Shown here: in pieces, positions 52,521-61,577 of the stretch
Position numbering within the stretch: position 1 is the stretch's first letter
Layout of the letters: each line of letters opens with the position of its first letter
Assembly (NCBI GenBank): GCA_963780715.1
Contig: CAWADK010000018.1
Span: 56,673 to 120,672 of the forward strand
Reading direction: 5' to 3'
DNA: 64,000 bases
Origin: JALORV01 sp963780715
Lineage (GTDB): Bacteria; Pseudomonadota; Gammaproteobacteria; Burkholderiales; Burkholderiaceae_F
The notes under the pieces: model-generated
The model's database searches: none
What the model was told of the DNA's origin: nothing
Seen by the model: the letters and a program-made list of their open reading frames with translations, nothing else
Program-made: the position numbers and the translations under genes

Positions 52521-52820
52521 CTACGCCGCTGCCACGGACGTGAAGTGTTCGACGCGCGGTGGCTGCGCGAAGTACGGCCCGACGATGGCCCGCCACTGCG
52601 CGAATGCGGGCGAGCCGCGAAAGTCGACGGTGTGGTTCTCGAGCGTGTCCCACTCGATCTGCAGAACATAGCGCTCGGGCGACTCGATCCCCTTGTGCAC
52701 CGTGGCGCGCCGGAAGCCCCGGGCGTGCGAGATCACCTCGGCGATACCTTTCGCAATCGCGGCATCGAACTGCGCCTGCTCGCCGGGGCGGATGGTGATT
52801 TCAGCCAGTTCCAGGACCAT
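52521..52820 (-). CDS. Antibiotic biosynthesis monooxygenase (ABM) family protein
   Basis: This 99-residue dimeric ferredoxin-like fold protein has VLELAEITIRPGEQAQFDAAI at the N terminus, GFRRATVHKGIESPERYVLQIEW in the middle and FRGSPAFAQWRAIVGPYF near the C terminus. ABM proteins oxidise or simply bind small phenolic or haem-like molecules; no cofactor is needed. ATG 52820 follows GAGAGGAG. A small-enzyme cluster with NTF2 and GNAT genes on the same strand. Confidence 0.88.
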   Translation of the reverse strand: MVLELAEITIRPGEQAQFDAAIAKGIAEVISHARGFRRATVHKGIESPERYVLQIEWDTLENHTVDFRGSPAFAQWRAIVGPYFAQPPRVEHFTSVAAA

Positions 52821-52874
52821 CGTGCCGCTCCTCTCCGATGTGCAGCCGCGATTGTCGCCCGCCTCCACTCGGCG

Positions 52875-53180
52875 TCAGAGCGTGCGTCGCAGATCCTCGT
52901 GCACCAACGCGTGGTGCTGGGGATGGCGCCGGATGTAGGCGAGCGCGTATGGGCAGATCGGCACGACGGTTCTTCCCTGATGGCGGATGTGGGCCAAGGC
53001 CTGCTCGAGCAGTTGAGAGCCCAGGCCCTGTCCTTCGCGGCCGGGCCGGACCTCGGTGTGCTTGATCAGGATCGACGTGTCGCCGATGAGGTCGTACTCG
53101 ATGAAGCCGACTTCGTCGTCGCCCGCCAGCAGCTGATAGCGCCGGCGCGCGGTGTCGTCGTGAAAGCGGGTATCGGCCAT
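52875..53180 (-). CDS. GNAT family N-acetyltransferase (YidJ-like)
   Basis: This 101-residue minimal acetyltransferase of the PF14542 type has the acetyl-CoA loop VRPGREGQGLGSQLLEQAL (GQGxGxx), then a CPYALAYIRRHP strand with the family's conserved Cys and Pro. The N-terminal half is shorter than in full GNATs. The substrate is unknown. It reads leftward, divergent from the isocitrate-lyase-like gene. Confidence 0.9.
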   Translation of the reverse strand: MADTRFHDDTARRRYQLLAGDDEVGFIEYDLIGDTSILIKHTEVRPGREGQGLGSQLLEQALAHIRHQGRTVVPICPYALAYIRRHPQHHALVHEDLRRTL

Positions 53181-53288
53181 GTCGCGCCCGGTCAGAACTG
53201 GTCAGCCGCCATTGTGGCGCACGCTGCGCTTCCGGCTGCACCAACGAACGGCATGTGCGGTACAAAGCCAGGTGAGAGGAGACTGCAC

Positions 53289-54122
53289 ATGACTAACCCC
53301 CGCCCGAGCGTCGCGGACAAGCGGCGCGAGTTCCACCGCCTGCACGAAAGCGGCTGCTTCGTCATTCCGAACCCGTGGGATCCGGGCAGTGCGCGCTATC
53401 TGCAGGGCCTCGGCTTCAAGGCGCTCGCCACGACGAGCGCTGGCTTCGCCTGGTCGAAGGCGCAGCCGGACAACGGTGTCACCCGCGACATGGTGATCGC
53501 GCACCTCGAGGAAATGGTCGCGGCGACCGACGTTCCGATCAATGCCGACTTCGAGAGCGGCTTTGCCGCCGATGCGGCCGGTGTGGCCCAGAGCGTGCGG
53601 CGGGCAGTCGACACGGGCGTCGCGGGACTCTCGATCGAGGACTCCACCGGCGACGCGGCGCGGCCGCTGTACTCCGTGGACGAGGCGGTCGAGCGCATGC
53701 GCGCCGCGCGCCGGGCGATCGACGCGACGGGCGGCGATACCCTGCTGGTCGGCCGTGCCGAGTGCTTTCTCGCCGGCCGCCCGGACCTCGACGAAGCGAT
53801 CGCGCGGCTGAAGGCGTACTCCAGCGCCGGCGCCGACTGCCTTTATGCACCAGGACTGCGCACGCGCGAGCAGTTCGCCGCGGTGGTCGAGGCCCTTGCG
53901 CCGAAGCCGGTCAACGCGCTGATCGGCTGGCCCGCGGATCTGACCGTTGCCGACCTCGCGGCACTCGGCGTGCGTCGCATCAGCGTCGGCGGCGCGCTCG
54001 CGCGCACCGCGTGGGGCGGGTTCACGCGCGCAGCGAAGCTGCTTGCCGAAGAGGGCTCGTTCGCCGGCTTCAAGGACGCGGCGCCGGGCGGCGATCTCAA
54101 TGCACTGTTCTCCACGCGCTAG
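53289..54122 (+). CDS. Isocitrate lyase/PEP mutase family protein
   Basis: This is a 277-residue alpha/beta barrel of the PEPM/ICL superfamily. It has FVIPNPWDPGSARYLQGLGFKALATTS at the N terminus, PINADFESGF (metal-binding Asp/Glu) and GVAGLSIEDSTGD. The ICL catalytic KKCGH loop is missing; instead GRAECFLAGRPDL follows, as in oxaloacetate decarboxylase or phosphonopyruvate-hydrolase-like members. A C-C-lyase on a 2-oxo or 2-methyl acid is likely. ATG 53289 follows GAGAGGAG; the frame upstream of it is not conserved. Confidence 0.9.
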   Translation: MTNPRPSVADKRREFHRLHESGCFVIPNPWDPGSARYLQGLGFKALATTSAGFAWSKAQPDNGVTRDMVIAHLEEMVAATDVPINADFESGFAADAAGVAQSVRRAVDTGVAGLSIEDSTGDAARPLYSVDEAVERMRAARRAIDATGGDTLLVGRAECFLAGRPDLDEAIARLKAYSSAGADCLYAPGLRTREQFAAVVEALAPKPVNALIGWPADLTVADLAALGVRRISVGGALARTAWGGFTRAAKLLAEEGSFAGFKDAAPGGDLNALFSTR

Positions 54123-54141
54123 AACCCGAGGGCCGGACGGA

Positions 54142-55242
54142 ATGAGACTCCTGCGGAACCGGTCGACTCGGGCAGCCGGTGCGCTGCTGGCAGTCCTCAT
54201 CGCGGCGGGCTCGGCGGGCGCCGCCGACCCGACGCTCATCGACGGCGCACCGCCCTCCTGGAGCGCACAGCCGAGTACGGTGGTCGACGCCCAGGAGCGC
54301 ACGTTCCACAGCGGTCGCGTCGCACTGAGCGGCACGCTGTACGTTCCCAAGGCCGAGACTCGCGTACCGGCGGTCGTCGTCCTGCATGCCGCGTCTTCGC
54401 CCGAACGCACGAATCCGCTCTATGCGCATCTGATCGCGATGCTGCCGCCGCTGAAGGTCGCGGTGTTCGTGTTCGACCGTCGAGGCAGCGGCCGATCCCA
54501 GGGGAACCTCGACGACAGCGACTACGAGATGCTGGCCGACGACGGCATCGCCGCCCAGCGCCTGTTGGCACAGGACCCGCGGATCGATCCGCAACGCATC
54601 GGCTTCTGGGGACTCAGCCAGGGCGGATGGCTGGCCCTGCTGGCGGCCTCGCGCAGCCCGCAGACCGCGTTTGCCGTTTCTGTTTCGGCGCCGATGACGA
54701 CACCCGATGTGCAGATGAATTTCGCGGTCGCCAACATCCTGCGCATCAAGGGGTATTCGCAGGCCGATGTCGACGAGGCGATCGCCGTGCGGACCGCGGT
54801 CGATGATTTCCAGCGAGGCAGGCGCGATCGCGCAAGCGCGCAGAAGTTGCTCGACGCAGCGATCACGAAGCCGTGGTTCCAGTACATCTACATGGCGCCC
54901 ACGTTCAGGGATCCGGATCAGTCCCGCTGGGCCCGCGAGATCCGCCACGACCCGCTTGCCGTTCTTGGCGGCGTCAAGCCGCCGGCGCTCGTCATTTACG
55001 GTTCCGCCGATCCGTGGGTGCCGGTCCGGGTGTCGGTCGAGCGGTTGAGTGCCGTGGCGGCGCGGCATCCGAACGTCGATGTGGCCGTTATTGCCGGTGC
55101 CGACCACGCAATGGCGACGACCGTCGCCCCGGCCGATCAGATCGACCCGAAGTTCATGTCACAGTCCGCGCCGCAGTCTGCCGAGTACTTCGGCCTGCTC
55201 GGCGCCTGGCTCGCCAGGCAAGGTATCGCGACGACGCACTGA
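54142..55242 (+). CDS. Secreted alpha/beta hydrolase
   Basis: This is a 366-residue exported hydrolase with a signal peptide of ~28 residues (cleavage after GSAGA). The alpha/beta-hydrolase core from ~55 has the strand VPAVVVLHAASSPE, then the nucleophile elbow GLSQGG with Ser159, an Asp in the YGSADPWVPV loop and His in the AGADHAM loop. The group contains esterases and dienelactone-hydrolase-like enzymes; the N-terminal SGTLYVPK strand is typical. It begins 20 bp after the isocitrate-lyase-like gene and may be co-transcribed with it. Confidence 0.9.
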   Translation: MRLLRNRSTRAAGALLAVLIAAGSAGAADPTLIDGAPPSWSAQPSTVVDAQERTFHSGRVALSGTLYVPKAETRVPAVVVLHAASSPERTNPLYAHLIAMLPPLKVAVFVFDRRGSGRSQGNLDDSDYEMLADDGIAAQRLLAQDPRIDPQRIGFWGLSQGGWLALLAASRSPQTAFAVSVSAPMTTPDVQMNFAVANILRIKGYSQADVDEAIAVRTAVDDFQRGRRDRASAQKLLDAAITKPWFQYIYMAPTFRDPDQSRWAREIRHDPLAVLGGVKPPALVIYGSADPWVPVRVSVERLSAVAARHPNVDVAVIAGADHAMATTVAPADQIDPKFMSQSAPQSAEYFGLLGAWLARQGIATTH

Positions 55243-55280
55243 GCGTTCCGCCGCCCGCCATCAACCCATGGGAAACCGAG

Positions 55281-55928
55281 ATGATCCAGCTCCACTACAG
55301 CCCTGGCAGCGCCAACCTCGTGCCGCACATCCTGCTCGAGGAGATTGGCGTGCCGTTTGAACTCCTGCTGGTAGACCGCGCGAACGCCGCGCACAAGAGG
55401 CCCGAGTACCTGCAGCTCAATCCCAACGGCCAGATTCCGGTGCTGGTCGACGGCGACTTCGTGCTCTACGAAACTGCTGCCATCGCGCTGTACCTGGCGG
55501 ACCGGTTTGCGGAGAAGAAGCTCGCACCGCCGCTGGGCACGCCGCAGCGCGCTCACTACTACCAGTGGATGGTCTGGTGCACCAACACGCTGCAGGCGAT
55601 GATGATGCATTTCTTCTATCCGGAGCGCATGGTCGATGACGGCGACGCCGCCGCGGCCGCGCAGGTCAAGCGCCGCGCCGAGGCGCGTGCCGGCGCCATG
55701 CTCGACGTGCTCGACCAGCAACTCGCCGCACACGGCGGCGACTGGGTGCTGGGCGCGGACTTCAGCGCCGTCGACCCCTACGCGCTGATGCTCGGTCGCT
55801 GGACTCGGAGCTTTGCGCGTCCGGCGCGCAGCCTGCCGCACCTGGGGCCTTACCTGCAGCGCATGCTCGCGCGCCCGGCCGTGCAGCGCGCGTTCGCCTC
55901 CGAAAAACTGTCGGCGCCGCTGGTCTGA
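55281..55928 (+). CDS. Glutathione S-transferase family protein
   Basis: This is a 215-residue GST. The thioredoxin-like domain has LHYSPGSANLVPHILLEEIGVPFELLLVD (Ser/Cys-type N-cap near Ser7), then the cis-Pro motif NGQIPVLVDGDFVLYETAAIALYLADRF. The all-helical C-terminal domain ends with LGRWTRSFARPARSLPHLGPYL. Detoxification of electrophiles with glutathione is the general family role; the specific substrate is unknown. It lies 38 bp after the hydrolase. Confidence 0.93.
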   Translation: MIQLHYSPGSANLVPHILLEEIGVPFELLLVDRANAAHKRPEYLQLNPNGQIPVLVDGDFVLYETAAIALYLADRFAEKKLAPPLGTPQRAHYYQWMVWCTNTLQAMMMHFFYPERMVDDGDAAAAAQVKRRAEARAGAMLDVLDQQLAAHGGDWVLGADFSAVDPYALMLGRWTRSFARPARSLPHLGPYLQRMLARPAVQRAFASEKLSAPLV

Positions 55929-56042
55929 GCGAGGCCACAGGCGGGACTACGCGCAATGCCGTGCGGGAGGCGATGTACGAGGAAGTGCGAGTCGCCGTCG
56001 GAGAGGCGGCGAACGGCGGCGTGAGCTGGCGCCTGCGGTCGC

Positions 56043-56919
56043 TCACCGCTTCAGCGTGCACCGCATCTCCGGCGCACCGTAGCCCCAGACGATCGTCGCC
56101 ACGCCCTGGTGCTCCCAGAAGGATTCGTTGCGGCCCTGGTACTTCGCGCCACTGGCGGCGGGCTGCTGGAACATCAGCGAGACACTGTCGCCGCGCTCCG
56201 CGATCATCGTCGAGGGCTCCGTCGCGAAGTAGGTGACGATGACCTCGCTGGCCGGGTTGCCGTCGCACGCGAACGCGAACGGGCCACGGTCCGGCACCAA
56301 CCGATAGCGAGCCTGCAGTTCGGCGATGCGGCGCACGTACTCGCCGCGCACGCAGCCGCGCTGTTCGCTGCTCTTCCAGCAGTCGTTGCGTCCCTTGACC
56401 CAGCCGCGCTGCTCCGCGCGCAGCACGGGTGGGCGCTCGTTCTTCGCCTTCGCCGTCGCGGCCGCGTAGACGCCGGCAAGCTTGCGGTCGAGCGCGGCGA
56501 GCTCTGCGTCGCCACAGATCATCGCCTCGATGCTGCCCGACTCGACCTTGCGGCAGTCGAACGTCGGGCCCTGCGCAGCCGGCACCGTGGTGGCTTTCGG
56601 TTGAGCCTTCGCTTCGCGCGCGCGGACGAGCGAGTCGATGGTGCGGCACCAGGCCTCGCTGCTGCGCGGCGGCACCTCGGGCTTGCCGCGCACGCCGAGC
56701 CGGAACTCGATCGTTCCCTTCCACTCGTCCGAACCGATGTCGGGTCCGTGCCCCTGTCCGTCGCCCTGAGGTCACCTTCGCGTCGATCATGCGATTCCAG
56801 GCATCGGAGCACAGCGGCGGCGCGGCCGGACTCGACCCGGTCGGCGCATCCGCGGCGTGAACCGCGCCCGCCATTCCAAGGCCAAACGCCAAGGCCAATC
56901 CAAACATCATCCGGTTCAT
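56043..56919 (-). CDS. LprI/MliC-like lysozyme-inhibitor protein (frameshifted near 56765)
   Basis: This exported protein has about 290 residues. A signal peptide at ~1-23 ends near VHAAD. The LprI (DUF1311) domain has FDCRKVESGSIEAMICGDAELAALDRKLA and the Cys-rich RNDCWKSSEQRGCVRGEY. The C-terminal MliC-type domain has FAFACDGNPASEVIVTYFA and GAPEMRCTL. Removing one base in a CCC run near 56765 joins the N-terminal signal (frame from ATG 56919) to the rest. Such proteins inhibit host c-type lysozyme. The break is most likely an assembly insertion. Confidence 0.85.
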
Positions 56920-57014
56920 CGTGTCCTTCCCGCCCCAGGCAATCACACTGCGGGGAAGTATGGACGACCGCGCCACGGCCGGTTGGCGAGCGCCGCCGAG
57001 CCCGCGCGAGGCGT

Positions 57015-59340
57015 CTACGCCGCAGCGCGCTGCTGCGCCAGTCGCTCGATCCGCACCGGCACGTGCTTGTGCCACGGCGTGCCGGCGATCGGGTCGCGGT
57101 CCTTCACGTCGGTGAGTTCGTTCACCGCGACACCGTGCCGCTCGACCGTACCGTCCGCACGGCGTACGTCGAGGCCCTGGCCGTTGGGCAGCGACACGTG
57201 CCCGGGCTGCAGTTCATCCGTGACTTCGACCGGCGCCTCCGCGGCGCCGCGCGCGGTGACGATGCGTACCCAGTCGCCGTCGGCGCAGCCGAGCGTCGCA
57301 GCGTCCGCCGGATGGATGCGCAGCGTGCCGTATGCGCCCTTGCGGTGCCAGCTCACGTCGCGCACCGCCGTGTTGCTGGTGTCGCTGCGGCGCTCGCCCG
57401 CCGACAGCACGAACGGAAACTGCGGCGACGGCGCTGGCAGCTCAGCGTCCAGCGACTTCAGCTCGCCCAGGAGTTCGGGAATCGCGAGCTCGATCTTGTG
57501 GCCCGGTCGCCGCACCGCCTTCCAGCTGTCTTCGTACTCGCTGACCGCGAAGATCACGCCCGACGGCGAATCGACGATCTTCTGGAACAGCGCATTGCCT
57601 GCGGCGAGCGCGCTGCCGCCGAATCCGGCGCGGCGCGCGGCTTCTGGCTGCCGGCGCACGTACAGGTGAGCGAGGCCCCACAGCGACGCCGCCGGCGCGA
57701 ACTGCGGCCGCAGCCGCGTGCCGAGCGTGCGGTAAAGCACCACCGAGGCATAGCGCGCGATGCGCGGATTGCGCTTCGAAGCCCACGCGAACGCGAGCCC
57801 GAACGCCGTCAGCCCGAAGCGCGCCGCGCTGCGCAGGAAGCGATAGTCGCGCTCGGAGAGCTCGCCCATCGCCTCCAGCAGGCGCGCGTGGATCTCGGCC
57901 TCGGTGAGCGTGCCGGGCCGCGGCTCGAACAGCGGGTGCCGCAGGTGAAAGCCGTTGCGCGGGAACTCGAGGTTGAAGAACGTGGCCTCGGCCTTCTCGA
58001 ACTGGCTGGTCGCCGGCAGCACGTAGTCCGCCTGACGCGCGGTCTCGGTCATCGCAACGTCGACGACAACCGAAAGCTCCAGCGCGCGGATCGCCTCGCA
58101 CATGCGCTGCGTGTCCGCCAGCGAGTGCGCGGGGTTGGCGCTCTCGATCCACATCGCGCGGAAGCGCTTCGGATGATCGGTGAGGATCTCCTCCGGGATC
58201 ACGTTGCACGGCACCAGCCCCATGATGATGCGCGACTGGGTAACCGGGCTGCGCTTCCACGGACTCGGCGCGCTGTCTCCCGCCTTCCCGACTCGATCCG
58301 TCGCCTTCGCCCTTGGAGAAGGCCGAGAGCCCCAGCAGCGGCACGAACGCGTTGTTGGTGCCTGGCCGCGCGAAGTGGCCGGCCAGCAGCCACACCAGCC
58401 GCTGCAGCCAGCTCACCAGCGTCGAGTGCCGGTTCATCTGCACGCCGAGGTCTTCGATCATCGCCACGCTCTTCGCGCGCGCGATGCGCTCGGCGACCCG
58501 GCGCAGCAGCGTCTCGTCGACGCCGCAGCGGCGCGCGTAGTCGGCCACCGGGATCGCCCGCAGCGCCGGCTCGATCGCATCGAAGCCCGTCGTGTGCTCA
58601 GCGAGCCAGTCACGCGCGAGAAGGTTCTCCTGCACGAGAATCGCGGCGAGCGCGGCGAGGCACCACGCGTCGGTGCCGGGGCGCACCGCGAGATGGATGT
58701 CCGCCATGGCAGCGGTCTCGCTGCGGCGCGGATCGATGACGATCAGCGTGCGCGCCGGATCGTGCCTGATCGCCGTGAGCAGCGTGCGCGAGCGCGCGAA
58801 GCCGTGCGACTGCCACGGGTTCTTGCCGACGAAGACCGCGACCTCGCAGTGCTCGAAGTCGCCGTGGATGCCGCAGCCCATCATCTTGCCCTGCACCCAG
58901 GCTTCGCCGGTCTTCTCCTGCGCGAGCGCGTTGGAGCGGTACTTCACTCCGAGCGCCTTCAGCGTGCTGTCGGCGTACGTGCCACCGAGGTGGTTGCCCT
59001 GGCTGCCGCCGCCGTAAAAGAGGATCGACTCGCCGCCGTGGCGCGCGCGGATGTCCGCGAGCTTTGCGGCGATCTCGCGCAAGGCGGTCGCCCAGTCGAT
59101 ACGCTCGTAGCTGCCGTCCGCGCGCCGGCGCAGCGGCGAATCGATGCGGTCCGGGCCATTCTGGTAGTGGTCCATGCGCTGCGACTTCTCGCAGACGTAG
59201 CCCTGCGACACCGGGTTCGCCTTGTCGCCGCGCATGCGCGTGATGCGCGATCCGCTCGTCTGCACTTCGAGGCCGCAGTTGACGGCGCACAGGATGCAGG
59301 CGGTCTTCTTCCAGTCGCCTGTGTCGGATTCGGTCGCCAT
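57015..59340 (-). CDS. Molybdopterin-dependent oxidoreductase, formate dehydrogenase/nitrate-reductase-like (frameshifted near 58280)
   Basis: This bis-MGD enzyme has about 775 residues. The N-terminal [4Fe-4S] ligands are CILCAVNC plus a Cys in QGYVCEKSQ. Middle motifs are GGGSQGNHLGG, NALAQEKTGEAW and TLIVIDPRRSETA. The C-terminal MGD-binding domain has TLRIHPADAATLG and VSLPNGQGLD. Dropping one base of a CCC run at ~58280 joins the frames (SREGGDSAPS). No in-frame TGA suggests Sec, and the active-site ligand is unclear. It is divergent from a TetR gene with a palindromic operator and would draw cofactor from the island at 3.6-10.6 kb. Confidence 0.9.
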
Positions 59341-59367
59341 TGCGCCTCCGCGTGGTTCTTGTCTTTT

Positions 59368-59385
59368 GGATAACGCACGTTATCC
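59368..59385. promoter_or_regulatory. TetR-type palindromic operator
   Basis: GGATAACG-CA-CGTTATCC is a perfect 8-bp inverted repeat with a 2-bp centre. It is the main palindrome in the 92-bp divergent region between the molybdopterin enzyme (start 59340) and the TetR gene (start 59433). TetR repressors typically bind such sites to control both genes. Confidence 0.65.
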
Positions 59386-59432
59386 TACGCAAGGTCACAG
59401 GGTCAACAACCGGCGGCACAGGGAGTACGGAC

Positions 59433-60005
59433 GTGCGCTACCCGAAGGAATACAAGGAGCAGGCGCGCCAGCGCCTCGTCGAAGGCGGCGCCCGCCTCGC
59501 CAAGAAGCGCGGCTTTGCGGCGGCGGGCGTGGACGACCTGGCTGCAGCGGCGGGAGTGACCTCCGGCGCCGTCTACAAGCACTTCGGCGGAAAGTCGGAG
59601 CTGCTGGCGACGATCATCGAAGCCGAGCTCGGGCGCTCGGCGGCACGCTTCGCATCAATTCCGGCCGGCGACCTGGCGAAGCTCGACAGAGCGGTCGCCG
59701 CGTACCTCAGTCCGGAGCACGTCGGACATCCCGAACTCGGATGCGCGCTGCCGTCACTGGCGGCCGACGTGGCGCGCTCAGATTCCGAGGCGAGGGCGGC
59801 ATTCGAGGATGGTCTGCTTGCCGTACATGCCGCTTTGAAGCGTCACCTGCGGTCTGATGAAGCAGCTTGGGCGCTGATTGCGCAGAGCGTCGGAGCCGTG
59901 GTGCTGGCCCGCGCGATGCAGGATGCCAACATGCAGCAGAAGCTGCTCAGGTCGGTGAAGCGAAGCGCGCGGACGCTGGTAGGTGGAATCGGGAGCCGCG
60001 ACTAA
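59433..60005 (+). CDS. TetR/AcrR family transcriptional regulator
   Basis: This is a 190-residue repressor. GTG 59433 follows GGGAG; no ATG is near. The N-terminal helix-turn-helix at ~10-55 has LAKKRGFAAAGVDDLAAAAGVTSGAVYKHFGGKSEL, which is diagnostic. The C-terminal domain is of the TetR_C type with a Cys in LGCALPSLAADVA. It is divergent from the molybdopterin oxidoreductase and shares a palindrome with it, so it probably represses that gene until a ligand, perhaps its substrate, appears. Confidence 0.94.
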   Translation: MRYPKEYKEQARQRLVEGGARLAKKRGFAAAGVDDLAAAAGVTSGAVYKHFGGKSELLATIIEAELGRSAARFASIPAGDLAKLDRAVAAYLSPEHVGHPELGCALPSLAADVARSDSEARAAFEDGLLAVHAALKRHLRSDEAAWALIAQSVGAVVLARAMQDANMQQKLLRSVKRSARTLVGGIGSRD

Positions 60006-60403
60006 GCGGCCGAGACCGCGACATCAACGAAGCCCTACTGCGCTTTGCGACAGTCATCGTCTTCCAAACGCAGCCGCGACTTTCACACCGGTAGCGCACC
60101 GTTAACGCAAGGGTGAGCGGCCGCTGCAGGCGGTCCGCTCCACTGACCTGCTAGGTGCGTACTTCAATGACCTGCCTTCAAGCGCCGAGGCGCAACCGGC
60201 CCGCCAGAGAGCTTTCTTCGGTCGAGACGCGACGCAAAGAAACTGCAAATTGCATGTCGATTTCCGGCCGGCCCGTTCGACGCGTAAGTGGAGCGGATCC
60301 GCGTTACCGGGTACTCGTAACATTTTTACCCAACGCTGCTCAAGCTCCCATGCAAGAGTAGCGGCCCTGATACGGTGTCCGCTCAACGCTCAAGGAGAAG
60401 AAG
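60006..60403. other. Non-coding stretch of ~400 bp
   Basis: No gene is supported. It holds a hairpin at 60115-60140 (GAGCGGCCGC with GCGG-T-CCGCTC, one bulged T), a possible tetR terminator without a U-run. It also holds an ECF42-type promoter (60255-60281) and a ~115-base leader before the DGPF gene. Confidence 0.6.
60255..60281 (+). promoter_or_regulatory. Predicted second ECF42 promoter, upstream of the lone DGPF gene
   Basis: TGTCGA (60255-60260) and CGAC (60278-60281) with a 17-bp spacer repeat the arrangement at 41445-41471. The spacers are also alike (TT-CCG at the left end and GTT before CGAC). It lies 123 bp before the ATG at 60404. Confidence 0.65.
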
Positions 60404-60820
60404 ATGCGCTTCATGATGATCATGTTTCCAAAGGACTACCAAGACGCGAAACCCGGCTGGGTACCCGACCTCAAAGGCATTGAGACCATGAGGAAGTACA
60501 ACGAGCAACTACAGAAAGCCGGCGTGCTGCTCGCACTCGACGGTCTGACCCCGCCCTCGACGATGAGCGCGCGCGTCACCTTCAACAGCGGAAAATCGAC
60601 TGTTACCGACGGCCCGTTTACCGAAGCGAAGGAAGTCGTCGGCGGCTACTGGGTGATTGAAGTGAAATCGCGCGAAGAGGCGCTCGAGTGGGCATCGCGC
60701 ATCCCAGGAAGGGATAACGAAATGGTCGAAGTTCGCCGACTGTTTGACATAACCGACTTCCCTGCCGACGTTCAGAAGAGGCTCGGAGAACTCGAGGAAC
60801 AGAGCGCCGAGGGCGGCTAG
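60404..60820 (+). CDS. YciI/DGPF-domain protein 3
   Basis: This 138-residue DGPF protein starts at ATG 60404 after AAGGAGAAG. It has MRFMMIMFPKDYQD, AGVLLALDGLTPPS, the motif TVTDGPFTEAKEVVGGYWVI and a charged C-terminal helix (FPADVQKRLGELEEQ). It is a third paralogue, 15 kb from the sigma-factor operon, with no sigma gene of its own. The matching promoter suggests it is a regulon member. Confidence 0.92.
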   Translation: MRFMMIMFPKDYQDAKPGWVPDLKGIETMRKYNEQLQKAGVLLALDGLTPPSTMSARVTFNSGKSTVTDGPFTEAKEVVGGYWVIEVKSREEALEWASRIPGRDNEMVEVRRLFDITDFPADVQKRLGELEEQSAEGG

Positions 60821-61091
60821 AAGCTGGACCAGCAGTAATAGAGACTCTCCGCGCCTTGTCGACTTCGCAACGCTCCGTGCGTCGTCCACGCAGAGCCGCC
60901 GATGCAACTACCGTACGGTCCACACCGGCAGCCCGTGGTCGGATTCCGGCTGCACATGAAAGGGATCTTGAGTACAAAAAATCCGCTTTCTGTCGGCATC
61001 GAAATCACTTGGTCACCACGCATCCGCGGCGGCTCGTGGCCAAGTCGAGCGTCGCCCGTCGAGCGCGTTTCTTCGAGTCTTGCTGAAGAGT

Positions 61092-61565
61092 CTATTTGCT
61101 AACGCTCCTTCGCCCGGCCGCTCGAGTCTTGCTGACGTTCATGCGGCTTTGATCGCCGGCCTTTGGTGGGCGTCGTTCCAGAGCACCCATCGCCGCAGCT
61201 CGCAGGAGCCGCTGAAACGTTGGACATTCGGCGTGGCTTGGGGCACGGCAGACAGCCGCATGTCGCAGGCCTCGGCTCATCGCCTTCAGCCGTGTGATCG
61301 TCGCGTCGATCTCCTTAGCCTTGGCAACCAGCATGGGCCGGCTGATATTCGGACTCCGGTCTGGCGAAAACATGGAGCCGATTTCATCCAGGGAAAAGCC
61401 GGCTGCCTGCCCCAGGGCGATCAGCGCTAGCTGGTCCAGCACGCCAGGTGAGAAACGGCGGCGTAGCCCCTGTCGCCCGCTCGAAGCGATCAGGCCCTTT
61501 TCCTCGTAGTACCGCAGCGTTGAGGCTGGAACGCCCGACCGCTTGGCAACCTCTGCGATATCCAT
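61092..61565 (-). CDS. MerR family transcriptional regulator
   Basis: This is a 157-residue regulator. ATG 61565 gives MDIAEVAKRSGVPASTLRYYEEKGLI, the MerR helix-turn-helix start; the open frame upstream lies in the operator. A dimerising helix at ~75-115 follows, then a C-terminal AAVCRAPSHAECP segment with two Cys. There is no four-Cys SoxR cluster and no classic metal site. It is divergent from the DUF2938-flavodoxin-DUF2798 operon, with a stretched-spacer promoter between them. Confidence 0.92.
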   Translation of the reverse strand: MDIAEVAKRSGVPASTLRYYEEKGLIASSGRQGLRRRFSPGVLDQLALIALGQAAGFSLDEIGSMFSPDRSPNISRPMLVAKAKEIDATITRLKAMSRGLRHAAVCRAPSHAECPTFQRLLRAAAMGALERRPPKAGDQSRMNVSKTRAAGRRSVSK

Positions 61566-61577
61566 CCAGAAACCCCT

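Noticed and set aside
52269..54122. A 617-codon start for the isocitrate-lyase-like gene
   Set aside because: The first 340 codons are antisense of the NTF2, ABM and GNAT genes; ATG 53289 has a good ribosome site and gives the family's normal N terminus.
1031..58280. Programmed +1 frameshifting as the cause of the broken genes
   Set aside because: The sites share no slippery motif or following structure, and the genes are unrelated; a technical insertion is simpler.
57015..59340. A selenocysteine codon in the molybdopterin enzyme
   Set aside because: No in-frame TGA lies in the conserved region; the only interruption is the one-base shift near 58280.
60856..61102. Small open frames between the DGPF gene and merR
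   Set aside because: They overlap each other in different frames, lack ribosome sites and show no domain features; the 271-bp gap is left unassigned.
61092..61565. Calling the MerR protein SoxR
   Set aside because: SoxR needs a four-Cys [2Fe-2S] motif; only two Cys are found near the C terminus.
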